Shown here: one piece after another, positions 24,282-33,036 of the stretch
How positions within the stretch are numbered: position 1 is the first letter of the stretch
Layout of the letters: each line of letters opens with the position of its first letter
Source: Flavobacterium sinopsychrotolerans
Lineage (GTDB): Bacteria; Bacteroidota; Bacteroidia; Flavobacteriales; Flavobacteriaceae
Direction of reading: 5' to 3'
DNA length: 64,000 nucleotides
Assembly: GCF_900110375.1 (NCBI RefSeq)
Contig: NZ_FODN01000008.1
Location: 1-64,000, forward strand
Notes under the pieces: model-generated
What the model was told of the DNA's origin: nothing
Seen by the model: the letters and a program-made list of their open reading frames with translations, nothing else
The model's database searches: none
Made by a program: the position numbers and the translations under genes

Positions 24282-24869
24282 ATGGTTGCATATTTACATA
24301 ATCAATTGAGAAGTTTTATTTCACCATTTCTTGTTTCAAAATTTAGTAAGGAATACAATGAGACTGAAGTGCTGATGAAAAAGTCGATAGAAACAAGTAT
24401 TTCTACTATCTTGATAGGATTGAATAATAAGTTTGATGATAAAAATCTTTATGATGAACTTATGGAATATATTTCTAATTCTGAGTTTTATATCGATGTT
24501 AAATTTGAAGCTACAAAAACTTTAATTATAAATAGTTCCTTCAATAAAGAAGGTTGTAAACCACTAAATTTAATTTTTTCAAATAAAAAAGACAGGATTT
24601 CAGAAATGATTTCAAACGAAATTGGTGTAAAAAGCGAAACAGCTTCTGCTATACTAAATTTTTCAGCAATGTTTGTTTTTTCATATTTTAAAAGTCAAAA
24701 TCAGAATTTTAAAAGCCTTCAGTTGCTTATAAATGACCAAAAAAGAATGATTTTGAGCACTGTGCCGGAAGGAATCCGACTTCTTCTTGGAGTTTCCACT
24801 TTTGAAATTATAGAGGAAAAAAGCGAATCAAGTTTTACGTCAAATATTTTTAGTTTTTTTCTAGGGTAA
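24282..24869 (+). CDS. DUF937-like protein
   Basis: The 195-residue protein lacks a signal peptide. Its middle (IGVKSETASAILNFSAMFVFSYF, key residues S-ETA--IL) and the C-terminal LLINDQKRMILSTVPEGIRLLLG fit the DUF937 pattern of a repeated helical domain followed by a short segment ending in leucines and glycines. DUF937 proteins are of unknown function. The gene stands alone behind a long AT-rich spacer and is followed by a terminator, so it is a single-gene unit. The family call is moderate. Confidence 0.65.
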   Translation: MVAYLHNQLRSFISPFLVSKFSKEYNETEVLMKKSIETSISTILIGLNNKFDDKNLYDELMEYISNSEFYIDVKFEATKTLIINSSFNKEGCKPLNLIFSNKKDRISEMISNEIGVKSETASAILNFSAMFVFSYFKSQNQNFKSLQLLINDQKRMILSTVPEGIRLLLGVSTFEIIEEKSESSFTSNIFSFFLG

Positions 24870-24926
24870 AAATGTTGTTGCTTAATTTCTTTATCTCTAG
24901 TTTCTTTAATAGTGAGCCAACAACAT

Positions 24927-24960
24927 AAAAAAAGCTTCTCAATTTGAGAAGCTTTTTTTT
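24927..24960. terminator. Bidirectional terminator
   Basis: AAAAAAAGCTTCTC pairs with GAGAAGCTTTTTTT over AATTT. It separates the DUF937-like gene from the convergent DUF885 gene. Confidence 0.85.
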
Positions 24961-24976
24961 TACCTATACCTGAAAA

Positions 24977-26740
24977 TTATTTGTTTTCAATCCAAGCATT
25001 AATTTTCTTTTCCAATAATGCTAATGGCATTACTCCGGATTCCAATACTTTTTCATGGAATTTTTTAATATCAAATTTAGTTCCCATTTTAGTTTCCGCT
25101 TTTTTGCGTAGCTCCATGATTTTTAACTGACCAATTTTATACGATAAAGCTTGTCCTGGAATCGCCATATAACGCTCAATTTCAGGAATAATGCTCGCTT
25201 CACTTTCAGCTTCGTTTGCTAACGAATATTTAATCGCTTGCTCTCTGGTCCAACCTTTGGAATGTAATCCGGTGTCAACAACTAATCGAACTGCTCGGTG
25301 CATTTCATTGCCCAGCATTCCAAAATACTGATACGGATCTTGATACAATCCAAGTTCTTTTCCTAAGCTTTCCGTGTACAAAGCCCAACCTTCGCCGTAA
25401 GCACCAAACCAGTTGAATTTTCTGAAATCAGGTAGATTTTCGTTTTCTTGTTGCAAAGAGATTTGAAAGTGATGTCCCGGAATCGCTTCATGCAAAAACA
25501 AATCTTCATCGCCATACATGTTATAATTCGCTACATCAGGAATTGGAACATAGAAAATACCGGGACGCGTGCCGTCAGCAGTTCCTTGATTGTACTCGGC
25601 ACTGGCTGTTTTCTCTCTAAAAGCTTCCGTTCGTCTGATTTCAAATTTCGTTTTGGGTTGCAATGCGAATAATTTATCTACATTTGGTTTGATGCGTGTA
25701 TAAATACTTTGAAAATTAGCAATCACTTCTTCTGGTTTAGTGAAAGGTTTTAATTCTTTTTTGTTTCGAACTTCCTCAAAGAATTCTAATAATGTGCCTT
25801 TGAAACCGACTTGGTTTTTTACCTTTTCCATTTCGGCATTCAATCGCGCTACTTCTTTTAATCCCAATTCATGAATTTGCTCGGGAGTCATTTCGGTAGT
25901 AGTCCATTGTTTTACATAAGTGGCATATAGCTCTTTTCCAAAAGGTAAACTTCCTATTCCACTGGTTGCTCTGGAAGCAGGAAGATATTCTTTATTCAGG
26001 AAATCAGCCATTTTCTTGTATTGCGGAATCAGTTTGGTATTGATTGTCGCTGTGTATTTTGCTGTTAAATCTTCTTTTATGCTGTCAGGGAAAGAGGCTG
26101 GCATTAGTTTTATTGCCGAGTAAAATAGATTGTCTTCTATATTTGGCGTAGCCATTTCTGCAAATTGTGGAATTAGTTTTACCGTTAACGATTTTGGTAA
26201 CACAACACCTTTTGCAATTCCTTTTTTCATGTAGACCATAGCTGAATCAATCCAAACAGCATATTTGTCCATTCTTTTTAGGAAATTTGTATAGTCTTTT
26301 TCTGTTTTAAAAGGTTGTGCTCCGGTTCCGCCTGCAAATTGCCCCATAGTCAGATGTGTTCCCCAAAATTGATGAACAGAAAGCAAATTTGTAGGTTGTT
26401 TTAATAAGTCTTTACCAATCTCAACTTCCCATTTGATGATTTCGTAACTGTTTTTTTCTTCTTCTGATAAATCTTCGACAGTGATATTTTGCAGTGCAGA
26501 TTGGTATTTGTCAAAGAAAGCTGCTTGCGATTTTCTGAAACTGTCTGTCATTTCAAACTGCAGCTGATCGTTGTATTGATTTTGACCACTTTGAGTCGCA
26601 TCCAATGGACTCATGGCATTTTTGTCGTCAAAATAGTTTTTCGTCAGACTGCTGAAGTCTTGTTTCTTATCTTCAGATTTACAGTTAACCAGCAATAAAG
26701 AAGTGGTTACGAAAAGTAAAAGAGTGGTTATTTTTCTCAT
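24977..26740 (-). CDS. DUF885 family lipoprotein, probable metallopeptidase
   Basis: The 587-residue product has a lipoprotein signal (SLLLVNCKSE, Cys20). It carries the DUF885 metal site LHEAIPGHHFQ (about residue 420), followed by GAYGEGWALYTESLG (about 448), which supplies the second acidic ligand. These proteins resemble M32/M3 zinc peptidases and some hydrolyse peptides, but most are uncharacterised. Location is the periplasm or outer membrane. It is divergent from another peptidase gene (dcp-like), so peptide scavenging is a shared theme. Confidence 0.87.
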   Translation of the reverse strand: MRKITTLLLFVTTSLLLVNCKSEDKKQDFSSLTKNYFDDKNAMSPLDATQSGQNQYNDQLQFEMTDSFRKSQAAFFDKYQSALQNITVEDLSEEEKNSYEIIKWEVEIGKDLLKQPTNLLSVHQFWGTHLTMGQFAGGTGAQPFKTEKDYTNFLKRMDKYAVWIDSAMVYMKKGIAKGVVLPKSLTVKLIPQFAEMATPNIEDNLFYSAIKLMPASFPDSIKEDLTAKYTATINTKLIPQYKKMADFLNKEYLPASRATSGIGSLPFGKELYATYVKQWTTTEMTPEQIHELGLKEVARLNAEMEKVKNQVGFKGTLLEFFEEVRNKKELKPFTKPEEVIANFQSIYTRIKPNVDKLFALQPKTKFEIRRTEAFREKTASAEYNQGTADGTRPGIFYVPIPDVANYNMYGDEDLFLHEAIPGHHFQISLQQENENLPDFRKFNWFGAYGEGWALYTESLGKELGLYQDPYQYFGMLGNEMHRAVRLVVDTGLHSKGWTREQAIKYSLANEAESEASIIPEIERYMAIPGQALSYKIGQLKIMELRKKAETKMGTKFDIKKFHEKVLESGVMPLALLEKKINAWIENK

Positions 26741-26921
26741 AATGTATATTTGGTAATAGATTGAGCTAATTTATTGATTTTTTTTGAATTTCAAATGTAA
26801 GAATAGTTTTTGGTTTGAGAAAAGACCTTCTCTTTTTCATAAAATTTAGTTAAGGCGCCGTTGTAGTTCTTATTTTAAATAGATTTCGGCTAAATTTACT
26901 ATTCTAATTAATCACACCTAA

Positions 26922-29069
26922 ATGAGAAAAAAATCCTTTTTCATTTTGTTAGTCATTGGGAATATGCTAACAATTGAAGCACAAGAGAAAAAAGAAAACA
27001 CGACTATGAATCCATTTTTTCAAGCTTACGACACGCCGTTTAATGTGCCGCCTTTCGACAAAATTAAAAATGAACATTTTAAACCCGCTATTTTAGAGGG
27101 AATCAGTAAACATCAAGCGGAGATTAATGCTATTGCAAATAATACGCAGCCTGCCACTTTCGAAAATACGATTCTTGCCATGGAAAATGCAGGGGAATTA
27201 TTGTCGAATGTTAATACGGTTTTTTCTAATTTGAATTCGGCGAATACCAATAAAGAGATTCAAAACATTGCCAAAGAAATGGCACCAAATCTTTCCGCGC
27301 ATAGAGATAATATTTATTTGAATGAGAAATTATTCGCAAAAGTAAAAACGCTTTGGGACAAAAAAGAGACGTTGGGTCTGAATTTAGAACAAGCTAAAAT
27401 TTTAGACAATGCTTATAAAGATTTTGTTCGAAGTGGAGCCAATTTATCAAATGCTGATAAAGAAATATTGCGTAAAATAAACGGAGATCTTTCGCTAACC
27501 AGTTTAAAATACGGTCAGAATATTTTGGCGGAGACCAATTCATACGAGTTGGTTATTGATAATAAAAAAGATTTAGCCGGATTGCCACAAGGATTAATTG
27601 ACGCTGCCGCTGTTGATGCTAAAGCAAAAGGGAAAGAAGGAAAATGGGTTTTTACACTTTCTAATTCCAGTGTGATGCCGTTTTTGCAATACAGTTCCAA
27701 TCGAGAATTGCGTAAGCAGATTTGGAATGCGTACCAAACGAGAGGGAATCAAGATAATGAATTTGATAATAAGAAGAATGCAGTAGCATTAGCAAATCTT
27801 CGTGGACAAAAAGCGAGATTGTTAGGATTTAAATCGCATTCCAATTATGTTTTGGAGGAATCAATGGCTAAAACACCGGAAAATGTGAACAAGCTGTTGA
27901 ATGATTTGTGGAAACCAGCTTTGGAAATAGCCAAAACAGAAGCCGCCGATATTCAGAAAATGATGGCTAAAGATGGAATTAAAGGCGCGGTACAACCGTA
28001 TGACTGGAGATATTACACGGAGAAAATCAGAAAAGAACGTTTTGATCTTGACGAAGAAGAATTGAAACCATATTTCAGTTTAGATAATGTTAGAAAAGGT
28101 GTTTTTCAAGTAACCGAAAAATTATACGGAATACAATTCAAAGAGTTATCTAATGTTCCAAAATATCACGAAGATGCGACCGTGTGGGAGATTTTAGAAA
28201 AAGATGGATCGCATATTGGGGTTCTATACATGGATTTTCATCCGCGTGAATCGAAACGTGGCGGCGCTTGGATGACCTCATACAGAAGTCAGAAAACGGT
28301 GGATGGCAAACGTGTTGCTCCGGTAGTTTCTATCGTATGTAATTTCACGAAACCTTCAGCAAATGCGCCAGCACTTTTGACTTTTGACGAAGTGACGACT
28401 TTCTTCCATGAATTTGGACATTCTTTACACGGATTATTGTCGAATGTGACGTATAAAAGTTTAGCAGGAACAAGCGTTCCAAGAGATTTCGTGGAACTTC
28501 CTTCTCAAATTATGGAGAATTGGGCGGCTGAAACAGAAGTTTTAAAAATGTACGCGAAGCATTATAAAACTGGCGAAGTGATTCCGGAAACGCTAGTGAA
28601 TAAATTGAAGAAAGCAGGTACTTTCGACCAAGGTTTTACCACAACAGAATATCTTGCTGCGTCTTTATTGGATTTAGAATACCATTCTCAAACCAAAGAT
28701 ATTACTGTTGATGCAAATGCTTTCGAAAAAGCAGCAATGACAAAAATTGGTTTAATTTCTTCTATTATTCCAAGATACCGCAGCACATATTTTAGCCATA
28801 TATTCTCAGGAGGTTATTCTTCTGGATATTACAGTTACATATGGTCAGGTGTTTTAGATACGGATGCTTTTGAAGCGTTCAAAACAACTACTTTGTTCAA
28901 TCCTGAAAAAGCAAAATTATTCCGTGAGAATGTTTTGGAAAAAGGAGGAACCGAGGACCCTATGGTTTTGTACAAACGTTTCCGTGGTGCCGAGCCAAGT
29001 ATCGAACCGCTGTTGAGAAAACGTGGTCTGGACAAAAAAGCAGAACCACTTAAAAAAATTAAAGGATAA
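26922..29069 (+). CDS. dcp: M3-family peptidyl-dipeptidase (Dcp-like)
   Basis: The 715-residue enzyme has a signal peptide (about 1-20, ending TIEAQ) and the M3 zinc motif FHEFGHSLHG with His496, Glu497 and His500, plus the downstream FVELPSQIMENW box (about 528-539). The N-terminal helical domain starts at NPFFQAYDTPFNVPPFDKI (about 30). Dcp removes dipeptides from peptide C-termini; the signal peptide suggests a periplasmic form. It is divergent from the DUF885 gene and ends at a strong terminator. Confidence 0.92.
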   Translation: MRKKSFFILLVIGNMLTIEAQEKKENTTMNPFFQAYDTPFNVPPFDKIKNEHFKPAILEGISKHQAEINAIANNTQPATFENTILAMENAGELLSNVNTVFSNLNSANTNKEIQNIAKEMAPNLSAHRDNIYLNEKLFAKVKTLWDKKETLGLNLEQAKILDNAYKDFVRSGANLSNADKEILRKINGDLSLTSLKYGQNILAETNSYELVIDNKKDLAGLPQGLIDAAAVDAKAKGKEGKWVFTLSNSSVMPFLQYSSNRELRKQIWNAYQTRGNQDNEFDNKKNAVALANLRGQKARLLGFKSHSNYVLEESMAKTPENVNKLLNDLWKPALEIAKTEAADIQKMMAKDGIKGAVQPYDWRYYTEKIRKERFDLDEEELKPYFSLDNVRKGVFQVTEKLYGIQFKELSNVPKYHEDATVWEILEKDGSHIGVLYMDFHPRESKRGGAWMTSYRSQKTVDGKRVAPVVSIVCNFTKPSANAPALLTFDEVTTFFHEFGHSLHGLLSNVTYKSLAGTSVPRDFVELPSQIMENWAAETEVLKMYAKHYKTGEVIPETLVNKLKKAGTFDQGFTTTEYLAASLLDLEYHSQTKDITVDANAFEKAAMTKIGLISSIIPRYRSTYFSHIFSGGYSSGYYSYIWSGVLDTDAFEAFKTTTLFNPEKAKLFRENVLEKGGTEDPMVLYKRFRGAEPSIEPLLRKRGLDKKAEPLKKIKG

Positions 29070-29089
29070 CTGTAATTTTCTTTTAAAGC

Positions 29090-29129
29090 AAAAACCCTAC
29101 GACATAAATAAATTGTCGTAGGGTTTTTT
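29090..29129. terminator. Terminator of the M3 peptidase gene
   Basis: AAAAACCCTACGACA pairs with TGTCGTAGGGTTTTT; a T run follows on the plus strand. Confidence 0.87.
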
Positions 29130-29150
29130 GTTTCTAATCAAAATTGGTTT

Positions 29151-29513
29151 TTATCCGTGATACACTCGGGAAGCAATTATTTTGTCTTCTCTGATGTCTA
29201 ATACTTCCGCTACAAGCAAATCTTCCTCGCCAGTAACCGTTCTTATGTATTCCATAAAAACGCGGTCGCCATTGGCAGTAAGCGATTTTACTTTGTAATT
29301 CAAGCTTGGTAAACGCTCAAAAGCATCTTTCCACCATTCTCGCAAGGCTTCTTTACCGGTAACAAAACCGTTACTTTCCGGTTTGTACATTTTTAGTTTT
29401 GGACTAAAATGCACCGCATCTTCATCATATAAAGACAATAATTTTTCTAATTCTTTATTATTGAAAGTTTCAAACCATTTAAAAGCAATTGATTGTAATT
29501 TTTCTGGTGTCAT
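29151..29513 (-). CDS. NTF2-like / SnoaL-like protein
   Basis: The 120-residue protein has the cone-shaped NTF2-like pattern: an N-terminal helix (SIAFKWFETFNNKELEKLLS, residues 8-27), the YDEDAVHFSP strand, GKEALREWWKDAFERLP and C-terminal beta strands (VFMEYIRTV, LVAEVLDI). Such domains bind small molecules or act as enzymes, for instance isomerases; the catalytic residues are not diagnostic here. It is monocistronic between two terminators. Confidence 0.78.
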   Translation of the reverse strand: MTPEKLQSIAFKWFETFNNKELEKLLSLYDEDAVHFSPKLKMYKPESNGFVTGKEALREWWKDAFERLPSLNYKVKSLTANGDRVFMEYIRTVTGEEDLLVAEVLDIREDKIIASRVYHG

Positions 29514-29538
29514 ACTTATTTAGGATTGAATTTTTAAT

Positions 29539-29572
29539 TAAAAAAATCCCATTTCGCTATGCGAAAGGGATT
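29539..29572 (-). terminator. Stem-loop terminator upstream of the NTF2-like gene, downstream of nothing on this strand
   Basis: AAATCCCATTTCGC pairs with GCGAAAGGGATTT and, on the plus strand, is followed by CATTTTT. The next minus-strand gene upstream (the pseudouridine synthase) ends at 29598, so it terminates that gene: on the minus strand the stem runs into TTTTTTTAATT. Confidence 0.8.
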
Positions 29573-29597
29573 TCATTTTTATAATTTCAAAGAAATA

Positions 29598-30506
29598 TTA
29601 AACGTTCTTCAAATTGATAATTTCTTGTTCAGTAAGCAATCTCCAGTTTCCTCTTGGTAAATTCTTTTTGGTCAAACCAGCAAAAGAAACTCTGTCAATA
29701 CGCAATACATCATAACTAAAGTGTTCAAAAATAGAACGAACTACTTTTACGTTTGCTGAACGCAATTGCAATCCAATTTCACTTTTCGCTTCTCCTTCAA
29801 TGTAACTTACATCTTCTACAAAAACGCGGTGTCCGTCAAGAGTTAACCCTTTATTTATTTTTTCTAAATCCTCAAATTTCAAGTTTTTATCCAATGAAAC
29901 TTGGTAAATTTTAGATGATTTTTGACTTGGTAACGTAAATTTACGAATCATATCCGTGTCATTCGTGAACAATAACAAACCAGTTGTATTTTTGTCCATT
30001 CTTCCTACTGCGCCAATTTTTGCAGTCGTAGAACCTTTTACCAATTCTAATACATTACGATATTCCTGACCTTCGTCCATCGCAGTGGTAAAGTTTTTAG
30101 GTTTGTTCAGTAAGATGTATACTTTTTTCTCCGGAGTCAAAGTCGCACCGTCAAAATTTACAACATCTCCCGGTTTTACCATGTATCCCATTTCGGTAAC
30201 AGGAATTCCGTTTACTTTCACCGTCCCGGATTGAATATAAATATCTGCATCACGACGCGAGCACGCACCAGAATTAGCAATGTATTTATTCAAACGAATT
30301 TCGTCTTTTACTTTCGGTCTCTTTGGCGCTTGATTTGGTTTTTTCTCTACTTTATCAGTAGCGATATCGGCAACTTTAGTATTTACTTTAACTTTTTTCG
30401 GCCCTTGAGCGCGCTTCTGCATGGCAGGTTTTGGCTTATTCGAACTTGGTCTTGAGCTAGGTGCTCTTGGACCACTTTTCTTATTATTGCCTTCCTTGTT
30501 ATTCAT
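29598..30506 (-). CDS. Pseudouridine synthase, RsuA/RluB family
   Basis: The 302-residue enzyme has a lysine- and proline-rich disordered extension (1 to about 65), an S4 RNA-binding domain (about 68-125, RLNKYIANSGACSRRDAD) and an RsuA/RluB catalytic domain with the GRMDKNTTGLLLFTND motif (catalytic Asp about 169). It isomerises a uridine in rRNA, probably 23S (RluB/RluF-like), but the target position cannot be read from sequence. It follows the prenyltransferase gene after a long repeat-filled gap and has its own promoter. Confidence 0.88.
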   Translation of the reverse strand: MNNKEGNNKKSGPRAPSSRPSSNKPKPAMQKRAQGPKKVKVNTKVADIATDKVEKKPNQAPKRPKVKDEIRLNKYIANSGACSRRDADIYIQSGTVKVNGIPVTEMGYMVKPGDVVNFDGATLTPEKKVYILLNKPKNFTTAMDEGQEYRNVLELVKGSTTAKIGAVGRMDKNTTGLLLFTNDTDMIRKFTLPSQKSSKIYQVSLDKNLKFEDLEKINKGLTLDGHRVFVEDVSYIEGEAKSEIGLQLRSANVKVVRSIFEHFSYDVLRIDRVSFAGLTKKNLPRGNWRLLTEQEIINLKNV

Positions 30507-30525
30507 AATATTCCAATAATTTGTG

Positions 30526-30556
30526 CAAAGATACTATTTATATACTTGACAATCAA
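30526..30556 (-). promoter_or_regulatory. Promoter of the pseudouridine synthase gene
   Basis: On the minus strand TTG (30554-30556) is followed after 20 bases by TATCTTTG (30526-30533), an exact consensus match 19 bases before the ATG. A second TTG at 30550-30552 leaves a 16-base spacer. Confidence 0.65.
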
Positions 30557-30625
30557 TAACCACCAATTATAAAAACGCTAACTATCTAGTTAATAAGCTA
30601 ATTAATATATTTTAGCGTGTTTTTT

Positions 30626-30745
30626 TGGAGCTATTTCCCGCTATCGTTTCAATCTTTCTAGTCCTGAACTTGTTTCAGGATCCTGAAACAAGTTCAGGAC
30701 TAGAAAGGATTTCCTCTACTATCGGGGCTATGCTAATCGGGCAAT
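30626..30745. repeat. Intergenic hairpin repeat (copy 3) with a nested palindrome
   Basis: The left flank TTGGAGCTATTTCCCGCTAT matches copy 1 at 2296, and the AATCTTT...AAAGGATTTCC arms match all copies. The hairpin centre has been replaced by a perfect 52-bp palindrome. The rest of the 30507-30802 gap carries only the promoter at 30526-30556 and AT-rich sequence. Confidence 0.6.
30655..30706. repeat. Perfect 52-bp palindrome without spacer
   Basis: Two 26-base arms (30655-30680 and 30681-30706) are exact reverse complements meeting at GGATCC. Each arm contains TCCTGAACTTGTTTCAGGA, itself a smaller palindrome and almost identical to the repeat at the hemW stop codon. Confidence 0.9.
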
Positions 30746-30802
30746 ATATAAGAATTTCGGGAATGGTTTTTTATCCTTTTTATAATTTACAAAAAGGCAA
30801 AA

Positions 30803-31756
30803 TTAAACCATCAACAATCTTTTTCCGTGCCATAAAACACTTGGATTAATCAAAACAATGCAAAATACTCCGGCAACAATAAGGAATTTCAACACATTGT
30901 GAAGCAGCAAAAACTGTGGTTTCGCATTTGATTTCCATAAGTATAACAGGAAAAATATCAAAACGATTAGGCAACAGTAAAAATAAATATCCATGTAACC
31001 CACATCGTAAATATCAATCAAAGCATAAACTGGTAAAACAGTCAGAATGGTTAATACCGTGATGGTTTTTTTTGATACTTCCTCACCATAAACAATAGGA
31101 ATCGTTTTATAATCATTGACTAAATCCCCTTTTAGGTTTTCTAAATCCTTTATCATTTCCCGAATCAATAGTAACAAAAACAAAAAAGTGGCATGCGAAA
31201 AAATAACTCCAAGCTGTCTTTTGTAATTTTCAATTTCTTCAAATGGAATCCGAGTATAAAAATATAATAGTATCGCAAAAAAAGGTAAAATAGCCAATAA
31301 AGCAGCCATTAGGTTTCCTATTATTGGGTATTTTTTTATTTTATGGGAATAAAACCAGATGAAAAATATATATCCTGAAAAGAATAAAAATACACGCCAG
31401 GAAACAAATAAAGCCATTAAAGCAACAATAAAATTCAACGTAAAATAGACGTTTAGTTTAGTCTTTTGACTTACTAATCGATCCAACATCGACTTGTTAG
31501 GCCGATTGATTAAATCCTTTTGACTGTCATAAAAGTTGTTGATGATATATCCGGAAGCAATCGTAAGTGACGATGCAAAAACCAGAATAAATAAATTGAA
31601 ATCGAGCAGAATATCCAGCGCTCTTTTTTCGGGAGCAAGAATAAATATTGCCGAAAGGTATTGGGCTAAAATAATTACCGGAATGTTATAGCCTCTAACC
31701 ACAGAGAACAAACTTGCAATTTTCATTAGGAGAAGTTTGTGCTGCCTGCTTAACAT
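30803..31756 (-). CDS. UbiA-family prenyltransferase
   Basis: The 317-residue integral membrane protein has eight or nine helices and the UbiA motif NNFYDSQKDLINRPNK (about residues 92-107) with two Asp residues that bind Mg-diphosphate; the second Asp-rich loop is IKDLENLKGDLVND (about 205). In Bacteroidetes such genes beside mevalonate genes are often annotated as geranylgeranylglyceryl phosphate synthase-type transferases, but the acceptor is uncertain. I keep the ATG at 31756, although MKIASLF at 31726 is also possible. It belongs to the mevalonate cluster and lies 47 bases after the kinase gene. Confidence 0.86.
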   Translation of the reverse strand: MLSRQHKLLLMKIASLFSVVRGYNIPVIILAQYLSAIFILAPEKRALDILLDFNLFILVFASSLTIASGYIINNFYDSQKDLINRPNKSMLDRLVSQKTKLNVYFTLNFIVALMALFVSWRVFLFFSGYIFFIWFYSHKIKKYPIIGNLMAALLAILPFFAILLYFYTRIPFEEIENYKRQLGVIFSHATFLFLLLLIREMIKDLENLKGDLVNDYKTIPIVYGEEVSKKTITVLTILTVLPVYALIDIYDVGYMDIYFYCCLIVLIFFLLYLWKSNAKPQFLLLHNVLKFLIVAGVFCIVLINPSVLWHGKRLLMV

Positions 31757-31803
31757 TATAGAAATATAATTTAATTTTTAAATTCCCCTTCAGAGGTTAG
31801 GAG

Positions 31804-32742
31804 CTAAAACTGATATACTACTTCAAGTTTATAATCTTTCAGCGATGCTTTGGCTTTTTCTAAATCTTCGGTAAAACCTAAGATGTAACCGCCACCACCA
31901 GAACCGCATAGTTTCAAATAGTAATCATTGCTGTCAATTCCTTGTTGCCAAATTCCGTGAAATTGTTCCGGAATCATTGGTTTGAAGTTATTCAAAACTA
32001 CTTTTGATAATTTCTTGGTATTCATGAACAATGATTTCATGTCTCCACCAAGGAAATTTTCTACACAAGCATCTGTATATTTTACAAATTGATTTTTCAA
32101 CATCGCACGGAAACCTTTGTCTTTTAGGCTTTCCATGAAAATATTTACCATCGGAGCAGTTTCGCCCACAATTCCTGAATCTAATAAAAAGACAGCGCCT
32201 TTTCCGTCAAAACTTTGTGTAGGAATTCCGGTTGCTTCAATATTATCTTTCGAATTAATAAGAATCGGGATACTCAAATAACTGTTCAATGGGTCCAAAC
32301 CAGAACTTTTTCCATGGAAAAAACTCTCCATTTGGGAGAATATATTTTTTAATTGCAATAATTTTTCACGAGTCAAATTCTCTAGAACCGTGATTTTATT
32401 GTGAGCATATTTATCATAAATAGCGGCTACAAGTGCGCCACTGCTGCCCACTCCGTATCCTTGAGGAATACTGGAATCAAAATACATTCCAGTTTCAACA
32501 TCGCTTTTCAACATGTCTAAATCGAAAGTTACTAAACCCGGTTGCTCGTTTTGTAACGTTTCTAAATACGTTACAAATCGTTTCAAGTGACCGTTTGATT
32601 TAATCGCTTCGTCAGATGGATTTTCTTCTTTTTTAAGTGCTCCGTTGTAAAAATTATAAGGAATTGAAAGCCCTTTTGAGTCACGAATAATTCCGTATTC
32701 TCCAAAGAGTAGTATTTTTGAGTAAAACAAAGGTCCTTTCAT
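31804..32742 (-). CDS. GHMP kinase, mevalonate kinase-like
   Basis: The 312-residue protein has the GHMP pattern: N-terminal SKILLFGEYGII (residues 8-19), ATP loop PQGYGVGSSGAL (93-104) and C-terminal CGSGGGGYILG. Together with mvaD in the same cluster this supports a mevalonate or phosphomevalonate kinase step, phosphorylating mevalonate with ATP in the cytoplasm. Which of the two kinase steps cannot be decided from motifs alone. The UbiA gene follows after 47 bases. Confidence 0.83.
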   Translation of the reverse strand: MKGPLFYSKILLFGEYGIIRDSKGLSIPYNFYNGALKKEENPSDEAIKSNGHLKRFVTYLETLQNEQPGLVTFDLDMLKSDVETGMYFDSSIPQGYGVGSSGALVAAIYDKYAHNKITVLENLTREKLLQLKNIFSQMESFFHGKSSGLDPLNSYLSIPILINSKDNIEATGIPTQSFDGKGAVFLLDSGIVGETAPMVNIFMESLKDKGFRAMLKNQFVKYTDACVENFLGGDMKSLFMNTKKLSKVVLNNFKPMIPEQFHGIWQQGIDSNDYYLKLCGSGGGGYILGFTEDLEKAKASLKDYKLEVVYQF

Positions 32743-32800
32743 ATAGTGTTGTAAATTAACAATTTGGGGTTGGTAATTAGGTGTTTTTTAATATGCTATT

Positions 32801-32995
32801 TTATAAATCAACTTGGTCTCCGCGATTTGCTTCTAAGATTCCTAGGTCAATTTCTTCTTGTTGTTCGGGAGATAAATCTTTCCAAACGTCTTTTTTTTGT
32901 GCTTTGAAAATATTTTTTACAGCCTCGATTATAGCGTTGTCATTCGTTTCTAACAATAACTTAATCAATTCTAATTTCTCCGATTGAATATCCAT
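32801..32995 (-). CDS. Short antitoxin-like protein without toxin partner
   Basis: The 64-residue protein is helical and charged: EKLELIKLLLETND at the start, then VWKDLSPEQQEEIDLGILEANRG. The pattern recalls small Bacteroidetes antitoxin-like proteins encoded ahead of RelE/ParE toxins, which usually continue about 10 more residues; here the frame stops after GDQVDL. No toxin gene follows, only the kinase gene 58 bases on. It may be a remnant or a solitary regulator within the mevalonate operon. Confidence 0.55.
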   Translation of the reverse strand: MDIQSEKLELIKLLLETNDNAIIEAVKNIFKAQKKDVWKDLSPEQQEEIDLGILEANRGDQVDL

Positions 32996-33036
32996 AATTT
33001 CAGCTCTTTAAAAAATAAAGATAGGAAAAAAATAGT

